Positions 17,104-25,482 of a stretch of 64,000 nucleotides of DNA are shown here, piece by piece (position 1 is the first letter of the stretch; every line of letters begins with the position of its first letter). The translations under genes and the position numbers were made by a program. The notes under the pieces were generated by a model, which was given only the letters and a program-made list of their open reading frames with translations, was not told the origin of the DNA and did no database searches. The stretch spans positions 1,200,944 through 1,264,943 of the forward strand of contig CP141729.1 of the NCBI GenBank assembly GCA_035621215.1, read 5' to 3'. The DNA comes from Oscillospiraceae bacterium MB08-C2-2 (lineage in GTDB: Bacteria > Bacillota > Clostridia > Oscillospirales > Ruminococcaceae).

Positions 17104-18111
17104 ATGCTATCTGATATGGATAGAGATATTCTTATTCAAACTATTGCTGATTATTCTATTGAATTATCGGGAGTACTTAATATGCCTTTAAATGATTTTA
17201 AGTCATGGCTTACTATTTTTTGTGATCAACTGAATACGACTTACATAAATTGCGGAGCAATGGTTGTAGCTTTTGTATTTAAACGGGATTTTATTAGTTC
17301 CATTGAGTTAAGTTATGATAACCTTAATAGATTTGCTGAAAGTGGAAAAGAGGTTGTTTGTATTAACTTGGATCATAAGCTAGCTTTGTGTAGTGATCTA
17401 CAATCGGCGGATGAACTTGAAATTTCTAAATACGGAGAAGCCTCTAAAAATGTAATTTTTCGTTTAGAGGGTGAGCTTCTAAAAATTTATATAGATGGAA
17501 GGTTAGCAAAAAGAATTAATATAGCACATCCATTATCAGTTTCAGAAGTGCGTTTTTCCAAGAATTCAAGATCATGCAAGGACTATAAGCTTGTAATTGA
17601 AGATCATAGAAAAATGCGTTTAATAAATATAATGGATACGTACTGGAGTGACAAAAAGAATCGAATACTAAAAGGCGGTAGAACTGAAGATATATTTCAG
17701 CAATCTCTTTTTGAGTGGTTCCAATTACATATTCATGATGGTCATACAAAAATTGAAACCAAAACAAATGCAGGAGATAGAACCGATATTGATATCTACG
17801 CATTTTTTACGGGTCAGCACTATGTTATAGAGGTTAAGTGGCTAGGTATTAATGAACACAATACTAGTTACGATGCTGATAGAATTATTGAAGGCATCGG
17901 ACAAATTAAGACTTATTTAGAAAGAGAGCCAATTAACGAAGCGTATTTAACATGTTATGATGGCCGACCAGAAGAAGATCATATTACCAATAGTCATGTG
18001 GAAGAAACATTAATTCCACCCAAAGGTGACTACATTATAATATTTTTAGAGTCAGAAAGTGCGAGCAAAAAAGGAGAACAATATGCCTATAGAAGCAAAT
18101 TGGAATCATAA
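17104..18111 (+). CDS. PD-(D/E)XK-type nuclease, candidate effector
   Basis: A 335-residue protein. The C-terminal third carries a restriction-endonuclease-like core: E195 (TEDIFQQ), D228/D230 (RTDIDIY), E243-V-K245 and Q267 (GQIKTY), in the right order and spacing for the fold. The N-terminal 190 residues are unrecognised and may bind the ATPase complex or target. Translation starts 4 nt after the previous stop, from a strong CAGGAGG site. The expected job is cleavage of invading or modified DNA, with the neighbouring methyltransferase protecting host DNA. Its own 3' end overlaps the methyltransferase start by 29 nt. Confidence 0.65.
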   Translation: MLSDMDRDILIQTIADYSIELSGVLNMPLNDFKSWLTIFCDQLNTTYINCGAMVVAFVFKRDFISSIELSYDNLNRFAESGKEVVCINLDHKLALCSDLQSADELEISKYGEASKNVIFRLEGELLKIYIDGRLAKRINIAHPLSVSEVRFSKNSRSCKDYKLVIEDHRKMRLINIMDTYWSDKKNRILKGGRTEDIFQQSLFEWFQLHIHDGHTKIETKTNAGDRTDIDIYAFFTGQHYVIEVKWLGINEHNTSYDADRIIEGIGQIKTYLEREPINEAYLTCYDGRPEEDHITNSHVEETLIPPKGDYIIIFLESESASKKGEQYAYRSKLES

Positions 18112-19354
18112 TTATACTGGTGACTGCATACCGAATTTCTCAACAAATATGGAATCACCCCGTCATCGATGGTATGAGTTTAAAGAAGGTTTTGGAAATA
18201 CATTAGTGCATAGAGCTATAAGTGAAACAAGGGCAATAAATAGAAAGAAAACACTGACAGTATTAGACCCTTTTTCCGGGTCTGGAACAACTCCATTAAC
18301 TGCACTACAAAATGAGTGTAATGCTATAGGGTTAGAGGTCAATCCATTTATGAGTTTTGTTGGAAAGACAAAATGTCAAGCTAAAAACAGTAGTAAAGAA
18401 ACTCTCATAAAGGAATTGAGTTATATCCTAGATAAAACTCCATTTGAAATTTCAAGCCCATTGGAAAATCAATCTTCGTTTTCACCAAATGGAATCAGAG
18501 ATAAATGGCTTTTTAACAGGAGCGTTTTACGCGGATTTGAGGCATTAAAACGATATATAAACGAATGCCAGAATAAAGATATTTTTATGCTGGCATTATT
18601 TTCAGCGACAATGAAATGTTGCAATGCACAAAAAGATGGTAAATGTTTAAGATATAAAAAGAATTGGGATACTTTTGCATTTTCATCAATAGAACTAAGG
18701 AGTATATTTAAACAAGAGAGTTTAAATATAATAAATGACATAGAACAGTCACCTTTATTGGTAGGAAATCGGGATTTTTTTGATGGTGACTCTCGAAAAT
18801 CTTTGTTGAAAATAGATAGCAGGAATGTTGATTTGGTAGTTTTTTCACCACCTTATTTAAACTCATTTGATTATTCGGATATCTATAGACCAGAACTATT
18901 CCTTGGGGGCTATGTGACAAATAATGAGCAGTTAAGGCTAATAAGGAAAGAAACATTACGCTCTCATGTACAATACAAGTGGAATACTATTGATCAAGCT
19001 AATTCTGATTGGGCAAAAAACATTTCAGAACAAGTACAAGGAAAAAAAGAATTGTTGTGGAATAAAGATATTCCACAAATGATTGATGCTTACTTCTACG
19101 ATATGGAACAAATTTTTAAAGAGTCCTATCGAGTTGCAGCCCCTAATGCTCAATTATGGTTTGTTGTTGCTACATCAGCATATGCTGGGGTGGAAATACC
19201 TGTTGATCTAATACTAGCTGATATTGCCGTAAAGCAAGGATGGGCGCTAAAAACCGTAAATGCATTAAGGAAATTACGAACATCAAGTCAATGTGCTAAT
19301 GCTGATGGGCAAAAAATTCGATTAAGAGAGTCTCTCGTTATTTGTCAAAAATGA
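18083..19354 (+). CDS. Amino-DNA methyltransferase (N4-cytosine/N6-adenine class)
   Basis: A 423-residue methyltransferase. SAM-binding motif I DPFSGSGTT is at 62-70 and catalytic motif IV SPPY at 255-258. The SPPY form favours N4-cytosine modification, though N6-adenine is not excluded. Motif I precedes motif IV. The ATG at 18083 follows AAGGAGAA inside the end of the nuclease gene, so the two are translationally coupled. It probably protects host DNA from the linked nuclease or marks self for the ATPase. Last gene of the cassette, followed by a strong terminator. Confidence 0.85.
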   Translation: MPIEANWNHNYTGDCIPNFSTNMESPRHRWYEFKEGFGNTLVHRAISETRAINRKKTLTVLDPFSGSGTTPLTALQNECNAIGLEVNPFMSFVGKTKCQAKNSSKETLIKELSYILDKTPFEISSPLENQSSFSPNGIRDKWLFNRSVLRGFEALKRYINECQNKDIFMLALFSATMKCCNAQKDGKCLRYKKNWDTFAFSSIELRSIFKQESLNIINDIEQSPLLVGNRDFFDGDSRKSLLKIDSRNVDLVVFSPPYLNSFDYSDIYRPELFLGGYVTNNEQLRLIRKETLRSHVQYKWNTIDQANSDWAKNISEQVQGKKELLWNKDIPQMIDAYFYDMEQIFKESYRVAAPNAQLWFVVATSAYAGVEIPVDLILADIAVKQGWALKTVNALRKLRTSSQCANADGQKIRLRESLVICQK

Positions 19355-19404
19355 CTTGATATGTAGATGCTTTAAACCTAAAGTATGTATGAGCAATAGC
19401 TTGC

Positions 19405-19421
19405 ATCTATTTTGACCTAAT
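19405..19421 (-). repeat. Right arm of the 17-bp inverted repeat bracketing the island
   Basis: Exact reverse complement of 10136-10152, placed 50 bp after the methyltransferase stop codon. Confidence 0.75.
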
Positions 19422-19434
19422 GACACAACAGAAA

Positions 19435-19469
19435 GCCCGCATAAACGTGATGTTTATGCGGGCCTTTTT
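19435..19469 (+). terminator. Terminator of the defence-like cassette
   Basis: A perfect 12-bp stem (19435-19446 with 19452-19463), a 5-nt loop and CTTTTT. The sequence TGTTTATGCGG also occurs at 10172-10182 near the left end of the island. Confidence 0.88.
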
Positions 19470-19509
19470 ATTTGTTGTAATAACTATTATGTTTGGTTAC
19501 ACGGTGCAA

Positions 19510-20927
19510 GGTAAGGTACAATAAATTGCGCAAATTAAAAAAAGATAAAAAGAGACAAGGTTTGCAGTCTTTGATAGAATGAGATAAGGTACAATAAGTT
19601 TCGCAAATAAGAAAAGGACAAGGTTTAAGTCTCTGGTAAAATGGGAGTAACGACACCACCATTTTGAAAGGAGACAGAAAACCATGTCCGAGAAAATTGT
19701 ACAACTAAACGAGGAAGTAATCAAGGTAGAAATCCGGGAACTGGTGCGCAATAGCGTGGAGGAAACACTCAATGGGTTGTTGGAGCAGGAAGCACAGCAA
19801 CTGACCAATGCCGCGAAATATGAACGCAGTGAGGGTCGACAGGGCTACCGCAGCGGGCACTACAACCGGAATCTGACAACAACGTCAGGGGATGTGGAGC
19901 TGAAAATGCCGAAGCTGAAAGGAGTGTCCTTTGAGACAGCGATTATTGAGCGGTACCGCCGCCGGGAAAGCAGCGTAGAAGAAGCATTGATTGAGATGTA
20001 TCTGGCCGGGGTATCAGTACGGCGAGTAGAGGATATTACAGAGGCATTGTGGGGAAGCAAGGTGTCACCAGCCACGATCAGCGAACTGAACAAGAAAGCG
20101 TATGTCCACATTGAAGATTGGCGGGGTCGCCCCTTGCAAGGCGGGAAATACCCATATGTCTATGTGGACGGCATCTACCTTCGCCGCAACTGGGGCGGAG
20201 AATATGAGAATGTGGCTATCCTCGTAGCCATCGCAGTCAATGAGGACGGCTACCGGGAGGTGATTGGCGCCGCTGAAGGGATGAAAGAGGATAAAGCAAG
20301 TTGGGTGTCCTTCTTCCAATGGCTGAAAATCCGTGGACTTTCTGGTGTCAAGCTCATTGTGGGTGACAAATGTCTGGGTATGCTGGAGGCCGTCTATGAA
20401 GTGTTTCCCGACGTCAAATACCAGCGCTGCACCGTGCATTTCTACCGTAATGTATTCTCTGTTACCCCTCGCTCCAAGGTGAAGCTGGTAGCGAAAATGC
20501 TTAAGGCTATCCATGCGCAGGAAAGCAAAAAAGCGGCACGGGAGAAGGCGAAAGCCGTTGTGCAAGAACTGCACGCCATGAAGCTGACCCAAGCGGCCAG
20601 AAAAGTGGAGGATAGCATTGATGAGACGCTTACCTATGCCGATTTCCCACCCGAACATTGGACACGAATTCGCACGAACAACGTCATCGAACGCCTTAAC
20701 CGTGAAATCCGTCGCCGTACAAGGGTGGTCGGCGCATTTCCTGATGGAAACTCCGCTCTGATGCTCGTCTGCGCACGTTTGCGCCATGTCGCCGGTACTC
20801 AGTGGGGTAACAAGAAATACATGAACATGAAGCATCTTGCTGCTGCAGCAGACGATGCTTTGATCGCTGGTTAATCCCACATTATCAGAGGCTCAAAACC
20901 AATTTGCGAAAAACTATTGACACTACC
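19510..20927 (+). mobile_element. Complete IS256-family insertion sequence with 8-bp target duplication
   Basis: The ends are GGTAAGGTACAATAAATTG (left) and, reversed, GGTAGTGTCAATAGTTTTTC (right). They are imperfect inverted repeats that both run into CGCAAATT. CGGTGCAA occurs directly before (19502-19509) and after (20928-20935), an 8-bp duplication typical of the family. The left end is partly duplicated inside the element: about 19511-19582 and 19587-19650 are related repeats. Confidence 0.9.
19684..20874 (+). CDS. IS256/Mutator-type transposase
   Basis: A 396-residue DDE transposase of the Mutator/IS256 family, full length. The catalytic residues fall in YVYVDGIYL (first Asp, about 161), LIVGDKCLGM (second Asp, about 230) and NVIERLNREIRRRT (Glu, about 340). 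An AAAGGAGACAG ribosome site lies upstream. The gene occupies nearly all of the element and appears intact. Confidence 0.93.
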   Translation: MSEKIVQLNEEVIKVEIRELVRNSVEETLNGLLEQEAQQLTNAAKYERSEGRQGYRSGHYNRNLTTTSGDVELKMPKLKGVSFETAIIERYRRRESSVEEALIEMYLAGVSVRRVEDITEALWGSKVSPATISELNKKAYVHIEDWRGRPLQGGKYPYVYVDGIYLRRNWGGEYENVAILVAIAVNEDGYREVIGAAEGMKEDKASWVSFFQWLKIRGLSGVKLIVGDKCLGMLEAVYEVFPDVKYQRCTVHFYRNVFSVTPRSKVKLVAKMLKAIHAQESKKAAREKAKAVVQELHAMKLTQAARKVEDSIDETLTYADFPPEHWTRIRTNNVIERLNREIRRRTRVVGAFPDGNSALMLVCARLRHVAGTQWGNKKYMNMKHLAAAADDALIAG

Positions 20928-21089
20928 CGGTGCAAAAAAGGATCAATTATTTGCAAGATGCAAGTAAAGATGCAAGTCAGGTATATATGATTTCGTATTT
21001 CATTACGCATCTCCTTAAATCCTATTGTGTTTAATCACGATACGAGAATAAAGCTGCAGTATTGGCAGTTTATCTCCGGGTAGAGATGT

Positions 21090-21119
21090 CACTAGCAACA
21101 ATTGCTGGTGGCGTTTTTT
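21090..21119 (+). terminator. Hairpin with T run upstream of the MFS gene
   Basis: CACTAGCAA / TTGCTGGTG arms (one wobble), loop CAA, then GCG and six T residues. No gene ends nearby on this strand, so it could be a leader attenuator of the efflux gene. The 20936-21192 interval holds no gene. Confidence 0.6.
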
Positions 21120-21192
21120 ACAATATTAAGATATAATTGGCTGTAAGTAAAATGCAGAGCATGTATAATCTGTTAGGGTAAGGAGCAATTGA

Positions 21193-22455
21193 ATGGATAA
21201 TGTGACTCAAAATATAAGTAATTCGAAATGGAAACGCAACGCTGGCTTTTTTATTGGTGGTCAGTTTGTATCTATGTTCGGTTCAATGCTTGTTCAGCAT
21301 GCCATCACGTGGCATATTACACTTAAAACCCAGTCTGGCGTGTGGATGACGCTGTTCACCTGTGCGGCACTATTGCCTATGGTGCTGGTTTCACCCTTTG
21401 CAGGTGTATGGGCTGACCGGTATAATCGAAAGTATCTGGTCAATATTGCAGATGCTGCCATTGCCTTCATTACACTGATTCTTGCGGTGTTGTTTTTGAT
21501 GGGCTATGAGAACATGTACCTCATGCTGGTTGTGGTTATGGTGCGCAGTTTCGGGCAAGGGATTCAGCAGCCTGCTGTGAACGCTCTCATTCCGCAAACT
21601 GTACCTCCTGAGCAGCTCACACGCTTCAATGGAATTCAAAGCTCGGTGCAGTCATTGACTATGTTTGCGGCCCCTATGCTCAGTGGTGTTTTGCTTTCTC
21701 TTTTGCCAATCCAATATATTTTCTTTATTGATGTAATTACAGCGGTGATCGGTATATCGGTTGTATTTTTCTTTGTTCATGTTCACCATTCATACGAGAA
21801 AAAAGACCTCGATCAAAGTATGGGGGCATACATTGAAGAAATCAAGGTAGGGCTGCGCTACATCGGGGGTAAACCATGGCTGAAGGTGCTAATGGGCTAC
21901 ACCGCTTTCTTTGTTGTGTTTGCAACACCTGCCGCACTGCTCACACCACTACAGGTGGCACGAACCTTTGGGGACGATGTGTGGCGTTTGGCTGCTGTGG
22001 AAATTGGATTTGCACTGGGTATGACGGTAGGCGGAATCGCTATATCGATATGGGGCGGTTTTCGGAACAAGGTGCACACAATTATTATGGCGTGTATCGC
22101 CTTTGGGTTAACAACTGTGTTATTCGGCGTTGTCCCTAACTTTTGGCTGTATCTGTTTATTATGCTGCTCTGCGGTGCAGCCATGCCCATGTTCAATACA
22201 CCAGCTATGACTTTGATGCAGACAAATATTGACCCGCAGGTAATGGGGCGTGTGTTCAGCGTATTCATGATGATAAATGGCTTGGCAATGCCAATTGGCA
22301 TGACAGTTTTCGGCCCTTTGGGTGATGTTGTGAGAATCGAATCTATGTTGATTGTGACAGGGATACTTCTTATCCTTTGTGGCTTTTCATTGTTTTCGTT
22401 TAAGTCGCTCAATGAAGTGGGGATTCTGCAAACAGGACAAAGCGAAGCGAATTAA
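21193..22455 (+). CDS. MFS exporter (MFS-3/macrolide-efflux type)
   Basis: A 420-residue, 12-helix major facilitator. The inter-helix 2-3 loop has GVWADRYNRKYLV (about 73-85), the family's G-x-x-x-D-R-x-x-R motif, and a similar degenerate loop follows helix 8. The overall pattern resembles Mef/EntS-type drug or siderophore exporters. The substrate is unknown. TAAGGAGCAATTG supplies the ribosome site. A TATAAT-like box at 21164-21169 may be its -10 element, but no good -35 is at the right distance. Confidence 0.83.
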   Translation: MDNVTQNISNSKWKRNAGFFIGGQFVSMFGSMLVQHAITWHITLKTQSGVWMTLFTCAALLPMVLVSPFAGVWADRYNRKYLVNIADAAIAFITLILAVLFLMGYENMYLMLVVVMVRSFGQGIQQPAVNALIPQTVPPEQLTRFNGIQSSVQSLTMFAAPMLSGVLLSLLPIQYIFFIDVITAVIGISVVFFFVHVHHSYEKKDLDQSMGAYIEEIKVGLRYIGGKPWLKVLMGYTAFFVVFATPAALLTPLQVARTFGDDVWRLAAVEIGFALGMTVGGIAISIWGGFRNKVHTIIMACIAFGLTTVLFGVVPNFWLYLFIMLLCGAAMPMFNTPAMTLMQTNIDPQVMGRVFSVFMMINGLAMPIGMTVFGPLGDVVRIESMLIVTGILLILCGFSLFSFKSLNEVGILQTGQSEAN

Positions 22456-22522
22456 GTGTTTTCTAACAAGACGCGCTTTTATCAGCTTTAGTAACATAAT
22501 GCCTTCAAAATAACCTTTTATC

Positions 22523-22562
22523 AGGGGAAGCCAATTCAAAAATGGATTGACTTCCCCTATTT
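22523..22562 (+). terminator. Terminator of the MFS gene
   Basis: AGGGGAAG...CTTCCCCT arms extended by CAAT/ATTG with small bulges, followed by an AT-rich tail. Confidence 0.75.
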
Positions 22563-22599
22563 ATAGAGTAAAATGAGAAACATACACAATAAGAACTAA

Positions 22600-22821
22600 A
22601 AGAGGACCCACTCATGGAATGAAAATACTGCCCCTGACCATGTATATGAAATTCGGAGGCACCTAAAACGCGATACGCCCTACCCTGATCTGCCTGTTAT
22701 TGCAAATCCCCAATTTACGCTGGATATTAAACAAGACAATAATTCTATGGAAAAGCTGTTGTCACTGAAAGCCGCCTTATATTACTGTTATCATGGAGGT
22801 CTTTATCAACCGGTACAGTAA
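22600..22821 (+). pseudogene. Short open remnant without a start codon
   Basis: One frame stays open for about 73 codons (ending LYQPVQ and a TAA at 22819-22821) but lacks any usable start. Its composition looks protein-like. I take it as a fragment of a lost gene; the family is not recognised. It occupies the middle of the 22456-22888 gap. Confidence 0.3.
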
Positions 22822-22888
22822 AAGGCCACACATTTAATTTCATAATTATATAAACTCAAATAAGAAAGAGAGGTAAACAATTTATACT

Positions 22889-23533
22889 ATGAAAAGAATA
22901 ACAATTTTTGCTTTCCTCATTATCTTATCGCTGATCGTGACAGCATGTGGTGAAAGAACTTCAAACGAACCATCGGCACAAAGTTCAGCAAATCAAATGC
23001 AGCAGGAACAAAGCGGTGAAAGCTCAAATCTCCCAAATGAATCCCCTCAGGCAAGCAACGAGGAAGAAAAAAGCCCAGCTGTTTTGACTGATTTTACAGT
23101 TGAAATTTATCCCGCTGTTGGCAGTACAGAGCCAGTCGACTCCCCACCGATAACCTTTACCCTGGAAATACCAGGTAGTTGGGTTGCAGAGGAAAACACA
23201 AGCGCACAGTATATTTATCATGAAGAAAAGGATAGTGAATTCCCTATTGCTATTATTCAAGGGGATCGAAAAGTCTCTAATCCGCAAAAACCTTTCGAGG
23301 ATGTCTATGAAGAATTCCCCACCACTGTTTCTATAGCCGAAGTTGATGTTTCAAGCTACCCGGTGCTTCGCCATATTATCAAGGACGACAGCGGAGATAC
23401 ACCTTTCTACGCATACTCATACTATATCTTGGTTGAAGACAGCTTAGTTTCTATTGAGCTTAGAGCTTTTGACAACACCCCGCAGACACAGGAAAAGTGT
23501 GATGCGATAGTATCCTCCTTTACAGTGAAGTAG
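22889..23533 (+). CDS. Lipoprotein of unknown function
   Basis: A 214-residue lipoprotein. The signal peptide ends in LIVTAC, so Cys20 would be lipidated and the protein anchored outside the membrane. A Ser/Gln/Glu-rich linker (about 22-62) follows. The C-terminal domain of about 145 residues resembles small secreted PsbP/LpqN-like beta proteins in pattern, though I cannot name the family. The ribosome site (GAGAGG) is rather far from the ATG. Confidence 0.65.
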   Translation: MKRITIFAFLIILSLIVTACGERTSNEPSAQSSANQMQQEQSGESSNLPNESPQASNEEEKSPAVLTDFTVEIYPAVGSTEPVDSPPITFTLEIPGSWVAEENTSAQYIYHEEKDSEFPIAIIQGDRKVSNPQKPFEDVYEEFPTTVSIAEVDVSSYPVLRHIIKDDSGDTPFYAYSYYILVEDSLVSIELRAFDNTPQTQEKCDAIVSSFTVK

Positions 23534-23577
23534 CCTTTCGGTAGCAGAATCTGAATTTATAGGATCTGTTCTACCGA

Positions 23578-23839
23578 GTGCCCTTATTGGATCAACAGAT
23601 CCTAATAAGGGTACTCGAGGGTGTAGACTTTTGTCTACACCCTTTATGGGGGGCATCCAATGCCCCCCATATTCCCCCCGGATTGCGCCGCTCCAGCGCA
23701 AAAAATGGGATTCCTGCGTCGAAATCAATTCGACTTCGGAAGAATTACGCATCAAAACCATAAGATCTTCAAGTTTAAGGCAGTTATGTCTACAGCCTGG
23801 TGTGCTTTCATTGGATCAACAGATCCTAATAAGGGCACT
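23578..23839 (+). repeat. Terminator-flanked intergenic element, copy A
   Basis: Two related terminator hairpins (23578-23615 and 23802-23839, sharing ATTGGATCAACAGATCC and the following AATAAGGG) enclose about 186 bp. The core begins with a perfect hairpin GGGTGTAGAC/GTCTACACCC (23619-23642), then GGGGGGCAT/ATGCCCCCC. A TTCCCCCC block, a GCGC hairpin and a conserved 3' part ending GTCTACAGCCTGG follow. The core is nearly identical to copy B and fills most of the 23534-23997 gap. Confidence 0.85.
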
Positions 23840-23865
23840 TTGCATTTATTGGGCTTTTTCTCTTT

Positions 23866-23893
23866 GGGTACAGCTAAGGCTGTGCCCTTTTTT
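23866..23893 (+). terminator. Extra terminator after repeat copy A
   Basis: GGGTACAGC / GCTGTGCCC arms, a 4-nt loop and six T residues. Confidence 0.8.
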
Positions 23894-23997
23894 CTTTTAA
23901 TACAAGCTTTCCGCCAACATAGAACCGCCGGTATTGTTGCCCGGCTTCCCTCTTTCTATAGAGCCGGCATATTATATATCATAAAGGAGGTGATACT

Positions 23998-24279
23998 ATG
24001 CCGAGAAGAAACATATTCTGTTACCTATTCCCTCAATTTTGCCGCTCACCGAAACCGCCGTGGCCGCCAAGGCCTCCATGGTCACCTATCTTTCCGGAAT
24101 CTCCATGGCCGCCCGGCCCTCCTGGTCCTCCATGGCCGCCTGGACCTCCCGGTTCTCCAAGGCCACCCGGCCCTCCTGGTCCTCCAAGACCGCCTGGCCC
24201 TCCGGGACCTCCGAGGCCGCCTGGCCCTCCGGGACCTCCGAGGCCACCCCACCCTCCAAGACCGCCAAGACATCCATAA
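23998..24279 (+). CDS. Short proline-rich collagen-like repeat protein
   Basis: A 93-residue protein that is mostly Pro, Gly and Arg in GPPGPPRPP units from about residue 37, after a short non-repetitive head (MPRRNIFCYLFPQFC). A near-perfect AAAGGAGGTGATACT ribosome site supports the frame. The repeat keeps other frames open too, including on the minus strand, but these lack such a site. A CATATTATA box at 23968-23976 resembles a sigma-K -10, but its distance to the start is too short to be convincing. A spore-surface or structural role is only a guess. Confidence 0.6.
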   Translation: MPRRNIFCYLFPQFCRSPKPPWPPRPPWSPIFPESPWPPGPPGPPWPPGPPGSPRPPGPPGPPRPPGPPGPPRPPGPPGPPRPPHPPRPPRHP

Positions 24280-24312
24280 TCTCCGGCAATTTAATTCAGG
24301 CACATTAAAAAC

Positions 24313-24560
24313 ACCGCACAACCCAAGTGGCTGTGCGGTGTTTGAGGGTGTAGCCAAAAGTCTACACCCTCTATGGGGGGCATCCAATGCCCCCCATATT
24401 CCCCCCGGATTACGCCGCTCCGGCGCAAAAAGCAGTATTCCTGCGTCGAAATCAATTCGACTTCGGAAGAATTACGCATCAAAACCATAAGGACTTCAAG
24501 TTGACGCTGTCCTGTCTACAGTTTGAAATACCGCACAACCCAAGTGGCTGTGCGGTGTTT
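24313..24560 (+). repeat. Terminator-flanked intergenic element, copy B
   Basis: The same 31-bp terminator hairpin (ACCGCACA...TGTGCGGT, 24313-24343 and 24530-24560) occurs on both sides of a 186-bp core and is perfectly duplicated. The core is nearly identical to copy A over its whole length. It starts GAGGGTGTAG, has the GGGGGGCAT/ATGCCCCCC hairpin, and ends TGTCTACAGTTTG. This fills most of the 24280-24583 gap. Confidence 0.9.
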
Positions 24561-24583
24561 TTATCAACGTTGCATCTATACTT

Positions 24584-25354
24584 TTATTGATGAGCAGGGT
24601 CAAATCCGATTAAATCCTTAATCACTTCTCCCGCCATCAGCAGGCCTGCTACCGGCGGTACAAAAGGATTGGAGCCGGGAATATCCCGCCGGGCCGTGCA
24701 TTTACGGATTGTGCCAGAAGGGCAGACACAATGGTTGCGGCAGCTGATTTGCCCATCCTCTACAGGGCGTATGGGCTTTTCTTGGGAATAGATTACTTTC
24801 AGCTTATCCACGCCCCGCTTTTTCAGCTCATGGCGCATGACTCTGGCCAGAGGGCACACTTTGGTCTCATAGATATCGGCCGCCTGCAATGCGGCGGCAT
24901 CCGCCTTATTGCCGGCTCCCATAGCCGAAATCACCGGAACACCGGCACTGCGGCCCCGCATAACAAGCTCAAGCTTCCCTGTAACGGTATCAATCGCATC
25001 GAGAATATAATCATACTGGGTAAAATCAAACTGATCGGCTGTATCGGGGGTAAAAAAGCACTGGTGCTTATGAACAACCGCTCGGGGATTAATATCAAGG
25101 ATTCGTTCCTCAGCCGCATCCACCTTATAGTGGCCGATGGTTTTGTGGGTGGCAAACAGCTGGCGGTTCAGGTTGGTCACACAGACCTTATCGTCGTCAA
25201 TCAGGTCGAGAGTACCCACACCCGCACGGGCCAGTGCTTCGGCCGCATATCCCCCCACACCGCCGATGCCAAAAATGGCCACCCGGCACTGGCTGAGAAT
25301 TTTGGTTGCTTCGCTGCCAAAGATCAATTCGGTTCTGGAAAACTGGTTCAGCAT
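24584..25354 (-). CDS. tcdA: tRNA threonylcarbamoyladenosine dehydratase
   Basis: A 256-residue ThiF/E1-like enzyme that cyclises t6A to ct6A in tRNA, using ATP. The nucleotide loop is GIGGVGGYAAEALARAG (about 30-46), then LIDDDKVCVTNLNRQ (about 51-65). A CxxC-type pair in the NHCVCPSG segment is typical. Length is normal for the family. Reading the minus strand, a consensus promoter lies at 25602-25574, giving a leader of about 210 nt that contains a palindromic repeat and a strong hairpin. Confidence 0.92.
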   Translation of the reverse strand: MLNQFSRTELIFGSEATKILSQCRVAIFGIGGVGGYAAEALARAGVGTLDLIDDDKVCVTNLNRQLFATHKTIGHYKVDAAEERILDINPRAVVHKHQCFFTPDTADQFDFTQYDYILDAIDTVTGKLELVMRGRSAGVPVISAMGAGNKADAAALQAADIYETKVCPLARVMRHELKKRGVDKLKVIYSQEKPIRPVEDGQISCRNHCVCPSGTIRKCTARRDIPGSNPFVPPVAGLLMAGEVIKDLIGFDPAHQ

Positions 25355-25410
25355 TTTATCATTCCTTTTCTGGCCAACAGTTACAATGCTTTAAGCATCC
25401 ATTATAGGAA

Positions 25411-25448
25411 CTATGACCTGTATCCCAACAATACAGGTCATAGTTTTA
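25411..25448. terminator. Strong hairpin in the tcdA leader region
   Basis: A perfect 13-bp stem (25411-25423 with 25431-25443) and a 7-nt loop. The T-rich tail is on the plus strand, where no gene ends. On the minus strand it would be a leader hairpin for tcdA. Confidence 0.5.
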
Positions 25449-25482
25449 TTTATAGCCTATTCATAGTAATAACATAGAGATT

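Noticed and set aside
23660-24490. A 276-codon open frame running through the repeat elements and the proline-rich gene
   Set aside because: It spans two copies of a non-coding repeat and several terminators. The 23998 frame has the only good ribosome site.
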